From CAWHYG01 sp963833505 (GTDB lineage Bacteria; Eisenbacteria; RBG-16-71-46; CAIMUX01): a stretch of 64,000 bases of DNA. The position numbers and the translations under genes are program-made. Shown piece by piece: positions 16,769 to 26,384 of this stretch. The first letter of the stretch is position 1. Each line of letters opens with the position of its first letter. The stretch is from NCBI GenBank assembly GCA_963833505.1, contig CAWHYG010000005.1, positions 496,001-560,000 on the forward strand. Direction: 5' to 3'. The notes under the pieces were generated by a model. It searched no databases. It had not been told where the DNA came from and saw only the letters and a list, made by a program, of their open reading frames with translations.

Positions 16769-18150
16769 CCAGCCTATTCACCATCATGGCCACGATCCTG
16801 GGGGTGGCCCTCTTCCTCCGTTTGTCCGGCAACCCGATGGGTCATCCGGCCGGCTTCCTCCGAAGGCGCATCCTCAACTGGGTGCCGGTCGGGCTCACGT
16901 ACGCCCTGCTCTACATGGGGCGCTACAACCTCACCGTGGCCAAGAACGCCTTCGGAAACGCGATGTCGAAGGCGGACTTCGGGATCATCTTCGGCTGGGG
17001 CACCTTCATCTACGCCTTCGCGTTCATCGTCAACGGGCCGCTGACCGACCGGATCGGAGGCCGCCGCGCCCTGCTCATCGCCGCGATCGGGGCGGCGGCG
17101 GCGAACGGGCTTCTCGGCTGGGTGACTCTGGCGCATCCCGCCGGCCGCCTCGTGGCCTGGTTCGTTCTCTTTTACATGCTCAACATGTATTTCCAGAGCT
17201 TCGGGGCGGTCAGCATCGTCAAGATCAACAGCGCCTGGTTCCACGTACGGGAGCGGGGCGTCTTCGGCGGACTCTTCGGCATCCTGATCTCGGCGGGCAT
17301 CTTCCTGGCCTATCAGGTCGGGCAGGCCATCGTGGACGGCCTACACACCAGCTTTGACGCCGCGGGCCACCGGGTGATCTCGCCGCCCTACTGGGTGTTC
17401 TTCATCCCGGCCGGCCTGCTCGTGCTTTCGGCCGCGTTGGATCTGCTCCTGGTCAAGGACGATCCCCGAGCGGCCGGCCATCCCGCGTTTGATCTCGGCG
17501 ACGCCTCCAGCGGAACCGGCGATTCGCCTGATCCGGTGATCACGACCCTCCGCCGCGTCGTCACCAACCCGATCATCCTGACGATCGCGGCGATCGAGCT
17601 GTGCACGGGCGCAGTGCGGCAGGGCGTCATGCAATGGTACATCATCTTCAGCAATGAACGAGGCTACCTGCACGATTTCTTCATTTCGAGGAACTGGGGC
17701 CTGGTGCTATTCTTGGCCGGATCCCTGGGAGGCATGACCTCCGGCTGGCTGTCCGATCGGGTGTTCGGATCGAGGCGCGGACCCGTGGCGGCGCTGTTCT
17801 ACGCCGTCGTGCTGGCGTCCTTGCTGGTCATGAACGGCGCGGTGGGATCGCGATGGGCCCTGGGGATCTGCGCCGTGATGATCTCCTACTGCGTGATCGG
17901 AATCCACGGGGTGCTGTCCGGAACCGCGACGATGGATTTCGGCGGGTCGAAGAACGCCGCCACCACGGTCGGCCTGATCGACGGCTGCGTCTACCTGGGC
18001 ACCAGCATCCAGTCTCTTGGTCTCGGATTCCTTACCGAGAAGTCCTGGGCCTATTGGGCCCCGTTTCTGACGCCCTTCGCGCTGATCGGCCTGAGCCTGG
18101 CGTTCCGGATCCGCGGCGCCCTGCCGAAAAGGGCCGGGCCCGCGGGGTAG
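16765..18150 (+). CDS. Major facilitator transporter, OPA (GlpT/UhpT-like) family
   Basis: 461-residue, 12-helix transporter. The first loop motif GRYNLTVAKNAF and the DRIGGRRALL signature match the organophosphate:phosphate antiporter family (glycerol 3-phosphate and hexose-phosphate uptake). The GINSAWF-like segment here reads VKINSAWFHVRERGVFGG, the family's equivalent of the region after helix 4. A central loop (about residues 230-255) is charged, as in other major facilitator proteins. The ATG at 16765 overlaps the stop of the P-loop gene. The substrate is probably a phosphorylated small molecule, but this is inferred from the family only. Confidence 0.85.
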   Translation: MTSLFTIMATILGVALFLRLSGNPMGHPAGFLRRRILNWVPVGLTYALLYMGRYNLTVAKNAFGNAMSKADFGIIFGWGTFIYAFAFIVNGPLTDRIGGRRALLIAAIGAAAANGLLGWVTLAHPAGRLVAWFVLFYMLNMYFQSFGAVSIVKINSAWFHVRERGVFGGLFGILISAGIFLAYQVGQAIVDGLHTSFDAAGHRVISPPYWVFFIPAGLLVLSAALDLLLVKDDPRAAGHPAFDLGDASSGTGDSPDPVITTLRRVVTNPIILTIAAIELCTGAVRQGVMQWYIIFSNERGYLHDFFISRNWGLVLFLAGSLGGMTSGWLSDRVFGSRRGPVAALFYAVVLASLLVMNGAVGSRWALGICAVMISYCVIGIHGVLSGTATMDFGGSKNAATTVGLIDGCVYLGTSIQSLGLGFLTEKSWAYWAPFLTPFALIGLSLAFRIRGALPKRAGPAG

Positions 18151-18161
18151 CGGGCCGGCCC
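18131..18161 (+). terminator. GC-rich hairpin at the end of the transporter gene
   Basis: Inverted repeat GGGCCGGGCCCGC / GCGGGCCGGCCC with a single-base bulge that overlaps the stop codon. It separates two converging genes. No T-run follows, so a terminator role is likely but not certain. Confidence 0.5.
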
Positions 18162-18185
18162 TGATGGGTCGTCTGGCCCGTTCGG

Positions 18186-20589
18186 TTACCTCACGATCAG
18201 AATCCGGGCTGTGATCTGCCGCTGGCCTGCGTCCAGTCGGGCGAAGTGGATGCCAGCCGGTAGAGCCAGACCGTGGTCGCTGACGGGGAAGCTCAGGCTG
18301 TGCGAAGACCCGGCCGCGAACTCGCCTTGATAGAGAGTCGCTTCCAGCCGTCCGTCCGGAGAGAACAACCGAAGGGAACCGGTCGCCCGCGACGGCGCCG
18401 AGTAGGTCAGGGTCAGCAGGCCATGCGCGGGATTCGGTGTCGCCCGCAGCGTCCATCCGGTGGAACGGAACGGCTCGGGCGACGACACGCCGGAAACCAG
18501 GTTCCCCGTGCCTCCGGCGTACCGATACCGCATCGCGAACTCCTGGAAGTACTGGTCGGCGACCCCGAAGTCATGGACGATGATCATGTTCTCGTCGTTC
18601 TGGTTCTCGGCGTCGGATGACCAGTTGGGGGAGCCGGTGATCACCGTGAGGTTGGCGTTGTGCAAGCTCGCGTCGACGATCATGTACTTCTCGTGCAGCG
18701 TGCCCGCCTCCTGATCCAGCCAGACGTCAGCCGGCGGATTCCAGGGCGCGGGACCGATCCCCTTCATGTTGGCATAGACGCTGTACTGGTCGCTTCCTTC
18801 CGAGGAGTCGAAGACTCCGCGAAGAGCGAAGTTCGGGACGCCGTAGTACTTCGCCTGCATGGCGCCGGCCAGATCCGTCCTTGTGAACGTGTTGATGCAA
18901 AAGTAGATCCACTGATCGGCCTGCTGAACCTGTTGGATCGCCGCCTGCATGATGCCGTCGGTCGGACTGAAGTACACCTCCACCGGAACGCCGTTTACGT
19001 TTGCCCGGCGCGGAGTGACGTCCTGCTTGTTGGCGCCGAAGCGACTCTGCGTGGGGTCCGGCGTCTGGGTGGAAGATCCCCACATCTGATCGAACTCCGC
19101 CTGGTAGATGGTGCAGAGGGCCGCGTCCTGGAAGAGAATGACGTTCTGGGCGTCGGAGTAGGTCCCTTCCTCGGTCACGTTGTAGGACCCGGTCATCAGC
19201 CAGTCGTCGCTTCCGTCGGGGCTTCCGTTCCGGTGGTCGAAGATCCAGAACTTGTTGTGCATCAGCTCGCTCCCGGAATTGTTTCCGAACGAGTCGTCGA
19301 TGACCGGGATTCCCGCCGCGATGAGGTCTTCGACCCCCTGCTGGTAGGGACTCCGATTGTCATAGATGAACCGGATCTGGACGCCCCGTTGCCTGGCGCT
19401 GATCAGCGCGTCCGCTACGTTGCTCAGGTCAAACGAGTACAGGCAAACGTCGATGGAGTACCGGGCGGCGTTGATCTGTTCGATCAGCTTCTGCGCCAGG
19501 TCGACATTGCCCGACGCGGGATATCCGTTGGCCAGGGAATCGTCCACGCTCTTGTTGAAGTACACGATGATGTGCCCGCTGCACTCCGGTCCCGATGCGG
19601 AACAGAACAGAATGGTCGCCCGTCAGGGTCCGGTCCCCCTGGTCGGCAGATTGGACGCGGTAGTGGTAGATGGTGGCCGGAGACAGGCCGCTCACCACCA
19701 GGGCATGCGAGGTGACCGGGGTCAGGTCGACCACCGAGCCCAGCTCGTACCCGCTCGTCAGGCCGTAGTCCACCTCGCTCGAGGCCGGCACGTCGGTCGT
19801 CCAGGTGATCGTCACCTGATGGGCCTCGAGGCCGGTCTCGACCGGTCCGGAGACGATTTGCGGTCCGGAATGCAGGATGATGTCGGCCCCGCTACGAGGC
19901 AGGACTTCATAGTCGCTGGTGTAGGGAGAGGTCAGGTCGTACTGCTTCAGGACGGCCACCAGGTCGAAAGGCCCGGCCGGAGGAAGCAGATTCTGCACTC
20001 CGGTGTCGGAGTCGATGTACATCGTGCACGTGCCGGTCGAGTCCGTCAGGGTGACGGAGGTGTTTCCGGCCCAGCTTCCGGACCAGGTCACGTTGTTGAG
20101 CCGCACCAGTCGGCTTTCGTTGGGCTCGCAATTGTTGGTCTGAAAGGTGTGCGCAGCCTGCCAGCAGGTGAGAACCATGGGCGCGGGAACCACGTGGTTC
20201 GCGCCGACCTTGGTCCAGGTGGTCATGTCGATTTCGGTGTTTCCGTGGTATTGGTCGATTGTGCCTCCGACCTGGAAGGAATCACCGAGCGTGAAGGTGA
20301 TGGGAACGGCCGCGTTGTAGATCTCGATCCCGCCGGTGGCGTCCTCAAGCCAGACGTCGGTGTAGGTGGACGTAAAGGTGCCCGTTCCGGCCGTGACGGT
20401 GCCGGCGACGGAGACCGTGGTGCCGATCGTGTAGGGGCTGAGGGGCTTTCCATTGGAGTCGTTGCAGTGAAGGTCTCCGATGGGCACGGCGTGCGCGGAG
20501 GCGGCAAGCAGGGCGGACAGGAGGAGAACGGGGAGCAGCCTCCGAACGAGAGAACCGTTTCGGGCCCACGGAGCGGCAGAGAACGCCAT
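18186..20589 (-). pseudogene. Secreted phospholipase-D-family nuclease with OB-fold and sorting domain, broken by one frameshift
   Basis: One gene read in two frames. The first part starts at the ATG at 20589 (AAGGAG upstream) with a signal peptide ending SAHA, an OB-fold-like domain (VSVAGTVTAGTG, VWLEDATGGIEIYN) and a fibronectin type III domain (VTITWTTDVPASSEVDYG). The second part, from about 19610 to 18186, holds two phospholipase D motifs, HNKFWIFD with GSYN and HEKYMIVD with GSPNWS, and a FlgD/T9SS-type sorting domain (TPNPAHGLL to GIHFARL). The joint is at CATTCTG on the coding strand (19608-19614): dropping one T gives DHLFCSASGPECSGH and a continuous protein. Extracellular DNA or phosphodiester cleavage is the likely role. 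The break may be a sequencing error rather than a real mutation. Confidence 0.8.
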
Positions 20590-20663
20590 AGGGTCTCCTT
20601 TCGTCTGGATGGTGACATCGAGATGACGACTGTGTGAAGCCAGGTGACGGAGTTCGCGGATGC

Positions 20664-20669
20664 AGTATA
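20664..20669 (-). promoter_or_regulatory. Candidate -10 box (TATACT) upstream of the nuclease gene
   Basis: TATACT on the minus strand lies about 75 bases before the nuclease start, in the 362-base gap 20590-20951 that otherwise shows nothing. No clear -35 element is seen. Confidence 0.35.
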
Positions 20670-20951
20670 ACACGGCTTGCGCGGTGGGTGACCGCAACGG
20701 ACGTGTACATTTCGCGTGAAAGCTGCGGAAGATCATGAACGCGAACGGAATGGCGCACGGCGGTTGGAGGTCCGGTCACCTAAACGTCACTTGACGCGCT
20801 TTCTTTGGCGGTGCGCGGGAACACGACAGGCGACAGACACGCCGAAAAGCGGCGCCCTGGCTCGGCTCGGTCCGCGACCTCGGGGCAGGTGCGCGTGGGC
20901 GGCGTGAGCACGAGCCGGCCGCGGTCGTGCTGCGGTGATAGCGTTCCGCCC

Positions 20952-21794
20952 TTAAGGCTCCACCGGCGCCGACAACGACGCCAGAAAGTCGTGCCAGGCG
21001 GTCGCGACGTCCGTGCCGAGGTTCTTCCGGCAGGCGCCGGCCAGCGACCGGCCGTCTTCAACGCCGAGCAGCATGGCCTGGAAGCCGGCGGGATCGCGAT
21101 CGTGGAGAAATTGCACAAACATCGCGGATTGCCGGTATAACGCGTGGACGCTGACGCCTGCGCTCGCGCCGAAACCCCTCGAGAGCAGTGAGCCGGACGG
21201 ACGCGGAGTGAAATGCCTGCCGGACAGGATCAGACCCGCGGCCTCTGCCGGCGAGACATCCTCGGCGCCCCCTCCTCGGGAAACGTAGACGGCCAGCCCT
21301 TCCTTGAACCAGACCGGCAGGCGCATCGTCTGCAGAAGCCCGAGCTGCTGGCTCAGTTGCAGATGGGACAGCTCGTGCGCGATGAGCCGCGGCATGCGGG
21401 CTGGCGTGTCTTCCGGCTTCGGCGAAATGAAGATCCGCTTTCGGAACGTCGTCTGGCCGGCGGCGCTCCGACCGCCCGCGTGCCGGGCGAAGCTGGCGAC
21501 CGATCCGCAAATGTAGATCTGCGGCGGCTTGGCGAAAGGTCGTCCCTGCGCTCTCTCGATCCGGCTGATCGCGGCCGGGAGCGAATCGGCCGCGGCTTTC
21601 GCCAGCGCCTCCGCTCCCGTTTCGAAGCGGATTCGGGGCTCCCCGGGCCAGGGGCGAAAGCTGGAGACGGGCCGGAACGCGGCCACGAGGTCCGTGGCGG
21701 CACATCCGCTGCCCAGCAACCACAGCGCGGTTCCGGCCAGCGCGAGGATCAGCCGTGCGTTCGGCGGCTGTTTCATGATGAGCCCCCGGTGCAT
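20952..21794 (-). CDS. Lipoprotein zinc metallopeptidase (HExxH, gluzincin-like)
   Basis: 280-residue predicted lipoprotein. The ATG at 21794 has AGGAGG eight bases upstream, better than the internal ATG at 21776. A hydrophobic stretch (LILALAGTALWLL) precedes a lipobox-like GSGC (Cys31). The protease motif HELSH is at residues 140-144, with a likely third zinc ligand, Glu165, in WFKEGLAVY 21 residues later; this arrangement is that of the peptidase MA-like gluzincins. The rest is helical with ALYRQSAMFVQFLHD near the C-terminus, matching the same fold. The substrate is unknown; location at the cell envelope is inferred from the lipobox. The open frame continues upstream only as remnant sequence. 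Confidence 0.75.
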   Translation of the reverse strand: MHRGLIMKQPPNARLILALAGTALWLLGSGCAATDLVAAFRPVSSFRPWPGEPRIRFETGAEALAKAAADSLPAAISRIERAQGRPFAKPPQIYICGSVASFARHAGGRSAAGQTTFRKRIFISPKPEDTPARMPRLIAHELSHLQLSQQLGLLQTMRLPVWFKEGLAVYVSRGGGAEDVSPAEAAGLILSGRHFTPRPSGSLLSRGFGASAGVSVHALYRQSAMFVQFLHDRDPAGFQAMLLGVEDGRSLAGACRKNLGTDVATAWHDFLASLSAPVEP

Positions 21795-21892
21795 TTTCCC
21801 GCCCTCCTCTCTCTGACCCTCGTCGCGCTGATCATAGACTCCGTGGCGCGCGTGAAGGGATTCATCGGCGGGCCGTGGGCGGACGGAGGCTG

Positions 21893-22055
21893 CGGGCGCG
21901 CGGGGCCGATGTTGAGGAGGACGTAGACCGCGCCTGAGGGATAGCTGCTGTTGGGATAGCACACCGTCGCCAGATCGGGCCTCCCATCCCCGTTCAAATC
22001 CGCGATCGCGACGGACTGGGGCATTGCCGAGCAGCACGGACACGGAGTCGGAACT
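21893..22055 (-). pseudogene. Remnant of an FG-GAP repeat gene
   Basis: On the minus strand one frame gives DSVSVLLGNA and, after a frame change at about 22025, another gives SVAIADLNGDGRPDLATV and GAVYVLLNIG. These are the end of one blade and most of the next, of the same type as in the intact gene at 1171-4674, with the part between them missing. No start or signal peptide is present. Confidence 0.75.
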
Positions 22056-22159
22056 GCTGACAATCGGACTGACCTGATTCGCGAACCGGGCCTTCATCGG
22101 CACCAAGCCCTCAAGTTGCCCGCGGACGGGACGGAAGCCCATTTCGCCGCTGCGTTTCA

Positions 22160-22606
22160 TCAAGACGGGCCTGCAATCGCGGACGCTTCCCCTTCGGCCT
22201 TGCAACCAATGTAGAGGACATGCCTCGACGCGCCAATGGTGGTTTCGTCAGCGCTCACCTCGAAGAGGAGGTCGAGCCACCGAGCGCGCTGCAGTCCCTC
22301 GAGCTTGTTATAGCTCTCATCGTCCGCCGAGATTGCCGGTTCAACCCCGGCAAGCGCCAGAGTCTGGAATCCGATCGCCTCGTGCAGGGATCTGATCTCC
22401 GAGACGCGGGAAAAGTAGCCCCGGAAGCCGCCCCTGGGCGCATGGTCCGGACGCGCGCCGTGGTCAAGAAACGAACGAACCTCCGCTTCGTTCTCGATCC
22501 ACGCCGGCATTCTCCGGATCAAATCGCCGAGGACGCCCGATCGGCTGAGGAACGTGGAGAACAGAACTCCTCCGTTCCGGAGGCTGACGGACTGCTGTCG
22601 CGTCAC
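22160..22606 (-). pseudogene. C-terminal half of a SAM-dependent methyltransferase
   Basis: The open frame (148 residues) carries the distal part of a class I methyltransferase: LRNGGVLFSTFLSRSG, GYFSRVSEIRSLHEAIGF and a terminal strand GASRHVLYIGCK. The SAM-binding N-terminal half (motif I) is missing, and no homologous sequence is seen upstream. It therefore looks like a decayed gene. It lies among other remnants on the same strand. Confidence 0.65.
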
Positions 22607-22646
22607 GGCGATGCGCGCGGACGATCACACTGCGCCTGCCTGCTGT

Positions 22647-22760
22647 TCAGGTACGCCCCTCTCGAGACACGCGACCAGTATAGAGCAGATGCCGCGACGC
22701 ACCAATCACGGTTTCATCGGCGGGCCGCCTCGAAGAGCAGAGGGAGCCAATCCGCAGGAA
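22647..22760 (-). pseudogene. Second, shorter methyltransferase tail
   Basis: The segment reads ADWLPLLFEAARR and, after a one-frame change, DETVIGASRHLLYTGR before a stop at 22647. It is clearly related to the end of the fragment at 22160-22606 (WLDLLFEVSADETTIGASRHVLYIG). The first part is joined in frame to the receiver-domain remnant upstream. Confidence 0.65.
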
Positions 22761-23343
22761 ACGCCACGGGCGCTTCCCCCGACCGCGGTTCCCGTACCGA
22801 CGCGCACGCGCGGATGGCCGTGAGGATCTCCTCCGTGGGCCCGCTCTTGGTCAGGTAGGCAATCGCTCCGGCGGCAAACATCGTCTGCGCCCGTTCCGAC
22901 TCTTCGAACATCAACAGGCCGATCACCTTCGCGTCCGGCATGCTCACGTCCATCAGGATCACATCCGGTTTGATCTCGCGGGCCAGTTCCACGGCCATGA
23001 GGCCGTCCGACGCCTGGCCGGCGACCTCGAAATCCGGCTCGCCGTCGAGCAGGCCGGCCAGACCGTTACGCATCATGGTGTGATCATCCGCGATCAGGAC
23101 GCGGACCCTGGCGCCGGGCAGTGGCGTGCTCACGGGAACCGGGGGCATGGACAGACTTCTGGCCGGGGCCCGCGGAGGGGCCGGCGCGACGGCCGGGCTG
23201 ACCGGCACGGTCAGGGTGAACCGCGCCCCTTGTCCGGGCGCGCTCGCGATCCGCAGGCGACCGCCGACCAGGCTCATCCGTTCGCGAATGCTGAACAGGC
23301 CGAATCCGCCTCCATGCGCGACGCCAGCAGGATCAAGAGCGAC
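22714..23343 (-). pseudogene. Histidine kinase / response regulator remnant fused to a methyltransferase tail
   Basis: From an in-frame stop at about 23344 the minus strand reads the last part of a histidine kinase ATPase domain (HGGGFGLFSIRERMSLVGGR, then ASAPGQGARFTLTVP), a Pro/Ala linker and a receiver domain (VRVLIADDHTMMRNGL, ILMDVSMP, AYLTKSGPTEEI). The kinase start, dimerisation helix and H-box are absent. The receiver lacks about 15 residues after DVSMP (the usual GMNG-to-helix segment), and the frame ends in the tail of an unrelated methyltransferase. The piece is thus truncated at both ends and internally deleted, and probably non-functional. Confidence 0.7.
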
Positions 23344-23556
23344 TCAGTCTCGTTCAACTCCGTGGAATGCGTTTCAGCTTCGGATTTCGAGCCTTTTCCG
23401 GGCGCGGCGGCAACGGGACCCGTGGAAGTTCCGGAAAGTCAAGCCTTCGAGACGCACCATTTCTTGACGCGTTCGTTCCGGGCGGGTTACTCTACCGCGT
23501 TCGCTGGGGGGGCGCGCACCGCCCCCTCGTTCGTCGACCAGCTTGCAGAGGTTTTT

Positions 23557-24012
23557 GTGCAGCTCGGTTTCCCTGTAGTTTTCATCTATCTGATGGTCAG
23601 CGCCGGGATCGTCGGCCTGGCCCTCTGGCTCGGGCGCTTTCTCCGGCCGCACATTCCCGACGCGCAAAAGGCCTCGACCTACGAATGCGGCGAGCGGCCC
23701 ATCGGAAGCGCCTGGTTCAATTTCAATCCGCGGTTCTATCTTTTCGCGCTCATCTTCATCGTCTTCGACGCGGAGATCGCGTTGACCTATCCGGTCGCGG
23801 TGGTGGTCAAGAGCTGGGTGATCTCGAAGCGCGCCGGCATGGCCCTCTTCGAGATGATCCTCTTCCTCGCTATCCTGGTGGCGGCATTGGCGTACATCTG
23901 GGGGAAAGGCGAACTGGACTGGTCCCGTGACCTGATTACTCCGGAAGAAGAGGAGTCGACCGAAAGGATGACGGAAGAAGAGCGGGTCGCCGTGGCCCGG
24001 GAAATGATGTGA
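23557..24012 (+). CDS. nuoA: NADH-quinone oxidoreductase subunit A
   Basis: Membrane subunit of complex I, three helices, 151 residues from the GTG at 23557, which is preceded by AGAGG. The hallmark YECGERPIGSAWFNFNPRFY is present, followed by FALIFIVFDAEIALTYP. The longer open frame upstream is a shadow of the kinase remnant. A charged C-terminal tail (PEEEESTERMTEEER) extends beyond the usual end. It is the first gene of the nuo operon; the 156-base gap before nuoB is the largest in the operon. Confidence 0.9.
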   Translation: MQLGFPVVFIYLMVSAGIVGLALWLGRFLRPHIPDAQKASTYECGERPIGSAWFNFNPRFYLFALIFIVFDAEIALTYPVAVVVKSWVISKRAGMALFEMILFLAILVAALAYIWGKGELDWSRDLITPEEEESTERMTEEERVAVAREMM

Positions 24013-24168
24013 CGGAGGCGCGTGGGATCCGCGTTTTCTGAGATGGGTTGATGGGAGTCGGTTCGCGGTCTGGCTCTTGTCCGGCTCTGGCGCCGGACGG
24101 CAACGGGATGTGATTCCGGCGCGGGCCGTGATCGAACGCCGGGGCGAACGACGGGAGGGGATGCGGAG

Positions 24169-24729
24169 ATGGTCGGTGACGGCCCGCCCGAAAACGCGTT
24201 GGTTTCGGGAGAAGAACTGAGCGGACCCCGGCTCTGCCCGACGGGCGGAGACGGCGTCCCATTCATCGCCACCACGCGGGTCGACGACGTCATCAACTGG
24301 TTCCGGGAATCGTCGATCTGGTATCTGCTCTTCGCCACCGCCTGCTGCGGCATCGAGCTGATGCAGACCGGCGGTCCGCGAACCGATCTCGACCGCTTCG
24401 GCGCCGTGTTCCGCGCTTCTCCGCGCCAGTCCGATCTCCTCATCGTCGCCGGAACCATCACGTACAAGATGGCCGACCGGGTGCGCCTGATCTACGCGCA
24501 GATGGCGGAGCCGAAATATGTGATGGCGATGGGGAGCTGCGCCAACTGCGGAGGTCTCTTCCAGCAGTCCTATTCCGTCGTTCCGGGCGTGGACGCCATC
24601 GTTCCGGTCGACGTCTACCTTCCCGGATGCCCTCCTCGCCCGGAAGCGCTGAACGAGGCCATCCTGCGCATCCAGGATCTGATGAAGACCGAGCACTGGG
24701 ACGCCCGCAAGAAGGGGCGCTTGGCATGA
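24169..24729 (+). CDS. nuoB: NADH-quinone oxidoreductase subunit B
   Basis: 186-residue peripheral subunit that binds the terminal [4Fe-4S] cluster N2 and hands electrons to quinone. The ligands are visible: the adjacent Cys pair in TACCGIE, the Cys of GSCANCGG and the Cys of PGCPPRPE. The N-terminus is about 30 residues longer than in many homologues, with little conservation. Its stop overlaps the nuoCD start (ATGA). Confidence 0.93.
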   Translation: MVGDGPPENALVSGEELSGPRLCPTGGDGVPFIATTRVDDVINWFRESSIWYLLFATACCGIELMQTGGPRTDLDRFGAVFRASPRQSDLLIVAGTITYKMADRVRLIYAQMAEPKYVMAMGSCANCGGLFQQSYSVVPGVDAIVPVDVYLPGCPPRPEALNEAILRIQDLMKTEHWDARKKGRLA

Positions 24730-26384
24730 CGGCGGCGGAAATCCAGGCCCTCATCGATTCCGCGTTGCCCGGCGCGGTTGAGGCGCTCGAGTCCGAGCTG
24801 CTAGACCCGGTGATCCGTGTGAAAGCGGATCGGCTCCACGACGTGTGCCGGTTGTTGCGCGAGCAGGACTCTACGCGCATGAACTACTTGCGCCTCATGA
24901 CCGGCATCGACCGGCCGGCAGCGGACGGCGCGGGTCGCATCGAGGTCGTCTATCACCTCTGGTCCTACGACCGGAGGCACGGGTGCCAGCTCCGCGTCCA
25001 CCTCGACCGGGAGAAGCCGGAGGTGGCGACGGTGTCCGATCTCTGGCCGGTGACCGACTGGCACGAGCGGGAAGCCTTCGATCTCGTCGGCGTCGTCTTC
25101 ACCGGGCATCCCAATCTCAAGCGGATCATGATGCCGGCCGACTGGGTCGGCCACCCGCTGCGGAAGGACTATCAGAAGCCGGACAGCTACCACGGTCTTC
25201 CGACCAGCCGCGAGGCGGTCCTGGCGGGAGCCCGGGTTGATCACGTGGCCGTGGCGCAGCACGTTGCGAAAGGGGAGCCCGAGAACAGCTTCATGCTGAT
25301 CAACATGGGCCCGCATCACCCGGCGACGCACGGCGTGATCAACTTCCTGCTCGAAACCGACGGCGAGATCCTGAAGAAGGCGACGCCCGACGTCGGCTAT
25401 CTCCATCGCGGGCTCGAGAAGCTAGCCGAGCAGATCGGCTACATCGGCACGATGCCTTATACGGACCGGATCGACTACCTGGGCGCGATGTTCACGAACC
25501 ACGGCTGGGCCCTGGCCGGGGAGAAGCTCGCTGGCATCGAAGTGCCGCGACGAGCCGAATACTGCCGCGTGATCGCAAGCGAGCTGAACCGGATCGCCAG
25601 CCACCTGATCGCGACCGGCGCCCTGGCGATGGACCTTGGAGCTTTCACGCCGTTCATCCACTGGATCCGCGAGCGCGAGAAGATCAACGACATCATGGAG
25701 CGGATCTGCGGCGCCCGCCTGACCTACAACTACATGCGGTTCGGCGGTGTTGCCCGCGACATCGACGCGCAGACGATCGACGACATCCGGCGGTGGCTGG
25801 ATCACTTCCTGCCGATCATGGAAGAATTCGACCGGCTTATCACCGGCAACGAGATCTTCGTCCGGCGGCTGGCGGGCATCGCGGTCATCACCGCGGAGGA
25901 CGCCATCGCCTACGGCCTGGTCGGCCCGAACCTGCGCGCTTCCGGCTTCTCCTGGGACTTGCGGAAGGACGAGCCCTATTCGATCTACTCGGAATTCGAC
26001 TTCGAGACCGTGGTGGGCCGGGCGGTGCACGGCGCGCTGGGCGACGCTTTCGACCGCTACGACTGCCGGCTGCGCGAGATCCGGGAAAGCGTCAAGATCC
26101 TCCGCCAGGCGCTTGACTCGATGCCGGAGGGGGAAATCCGCGGCAAGGCCGCCCGGATGAAGCCCGCCGCCAACGAGGTGTACGCGCGGGTGGAGGGCCC
26201 GCGCGGGGAATGCGGATTCTACGTGGTCTCGGACGGGACCGAGAAACCGTACCGGGCCCGCTATCGCACCGGCTCTTTCACCGCCATGACGATCATCGAG
26301 CACCTGAGCCCAGGCCTCATGCTGGCCGATCTGGTCGCGCTCATCGGGTCGCTCGACGTCATCGCTCCGGAGATTGACCGTTGA
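24726..26384 (+). CDS. nuoCD: NADH-quinone oxidoreductase subunits C and D fused
   Basis: 552-residue fusion of the 30-kDa (C) and 49-kDa (D) subunits. The C part occupies about residues 1-170, with LWPVTDWHEREAFDLVGVVFTGHPNLKRI. The D part begins near ENSFMLINMGPHHPATHGV, the quinone-site signature, and continues with GYLHRGLEKLAE, the helices around RIASHLIATGALAMDLGAFTPF and the ending SFTAMTIIEHLSPGLMLADLVALIGSLDVIAPEIDR-like core. NuoC-NuoD fusion is known in enterobacteria and scattered elsewhere. The nuoEFG genes that often follow nuoD are not here: nuoH comes next, starting with a TTG that overlaps this stop. Confidence 0.93.
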   Translation: MTAAEIQALIDSALPGAVEALESELLDPVIRVKADRLHDVCRLLREQDSTRMNYLRLMTGIDRPAADGAGRIEVVYHLWSYDRRHGCQLRVHLDREKPEVATVSDLWPVTDWHEREAFDLVGVVFTGHPNLKRIMMPADWVGHPLRKDYQKPDSYHGLPTSREAVLAGARVDHVAVAQHVAKGEPENSFMLINMGPHHPATHGVINFLLETDGEILKKATPDVGYLHRGLEKLAEQIGYIGTMPYTDRIDYLGAMFTNHGWALAGEKLAGIEVPRRAEYCRVIASELNRIASHLIATGALAMDLGAFTPFIHWIREREKINDIMERICGARLTYNYMRFGGVARDIDAQTIDDIRRWLDHFLPIMEEFDRLITGNEIFVRRLAGIAVITAEDAIAYGLVGPNLRASGFSWDLRKDEPYSIYSEFDFETVVGRAVHGALGDAFDRYDCRLREIRESVKILRQALDSMPEGEIRGKAARMKPAANEVYARVEGPRGECGFYVVSDGTEKPYRARYRTGSFTAMTIIEHLSPGLMLADLVALIGSLDVIAPEIDR

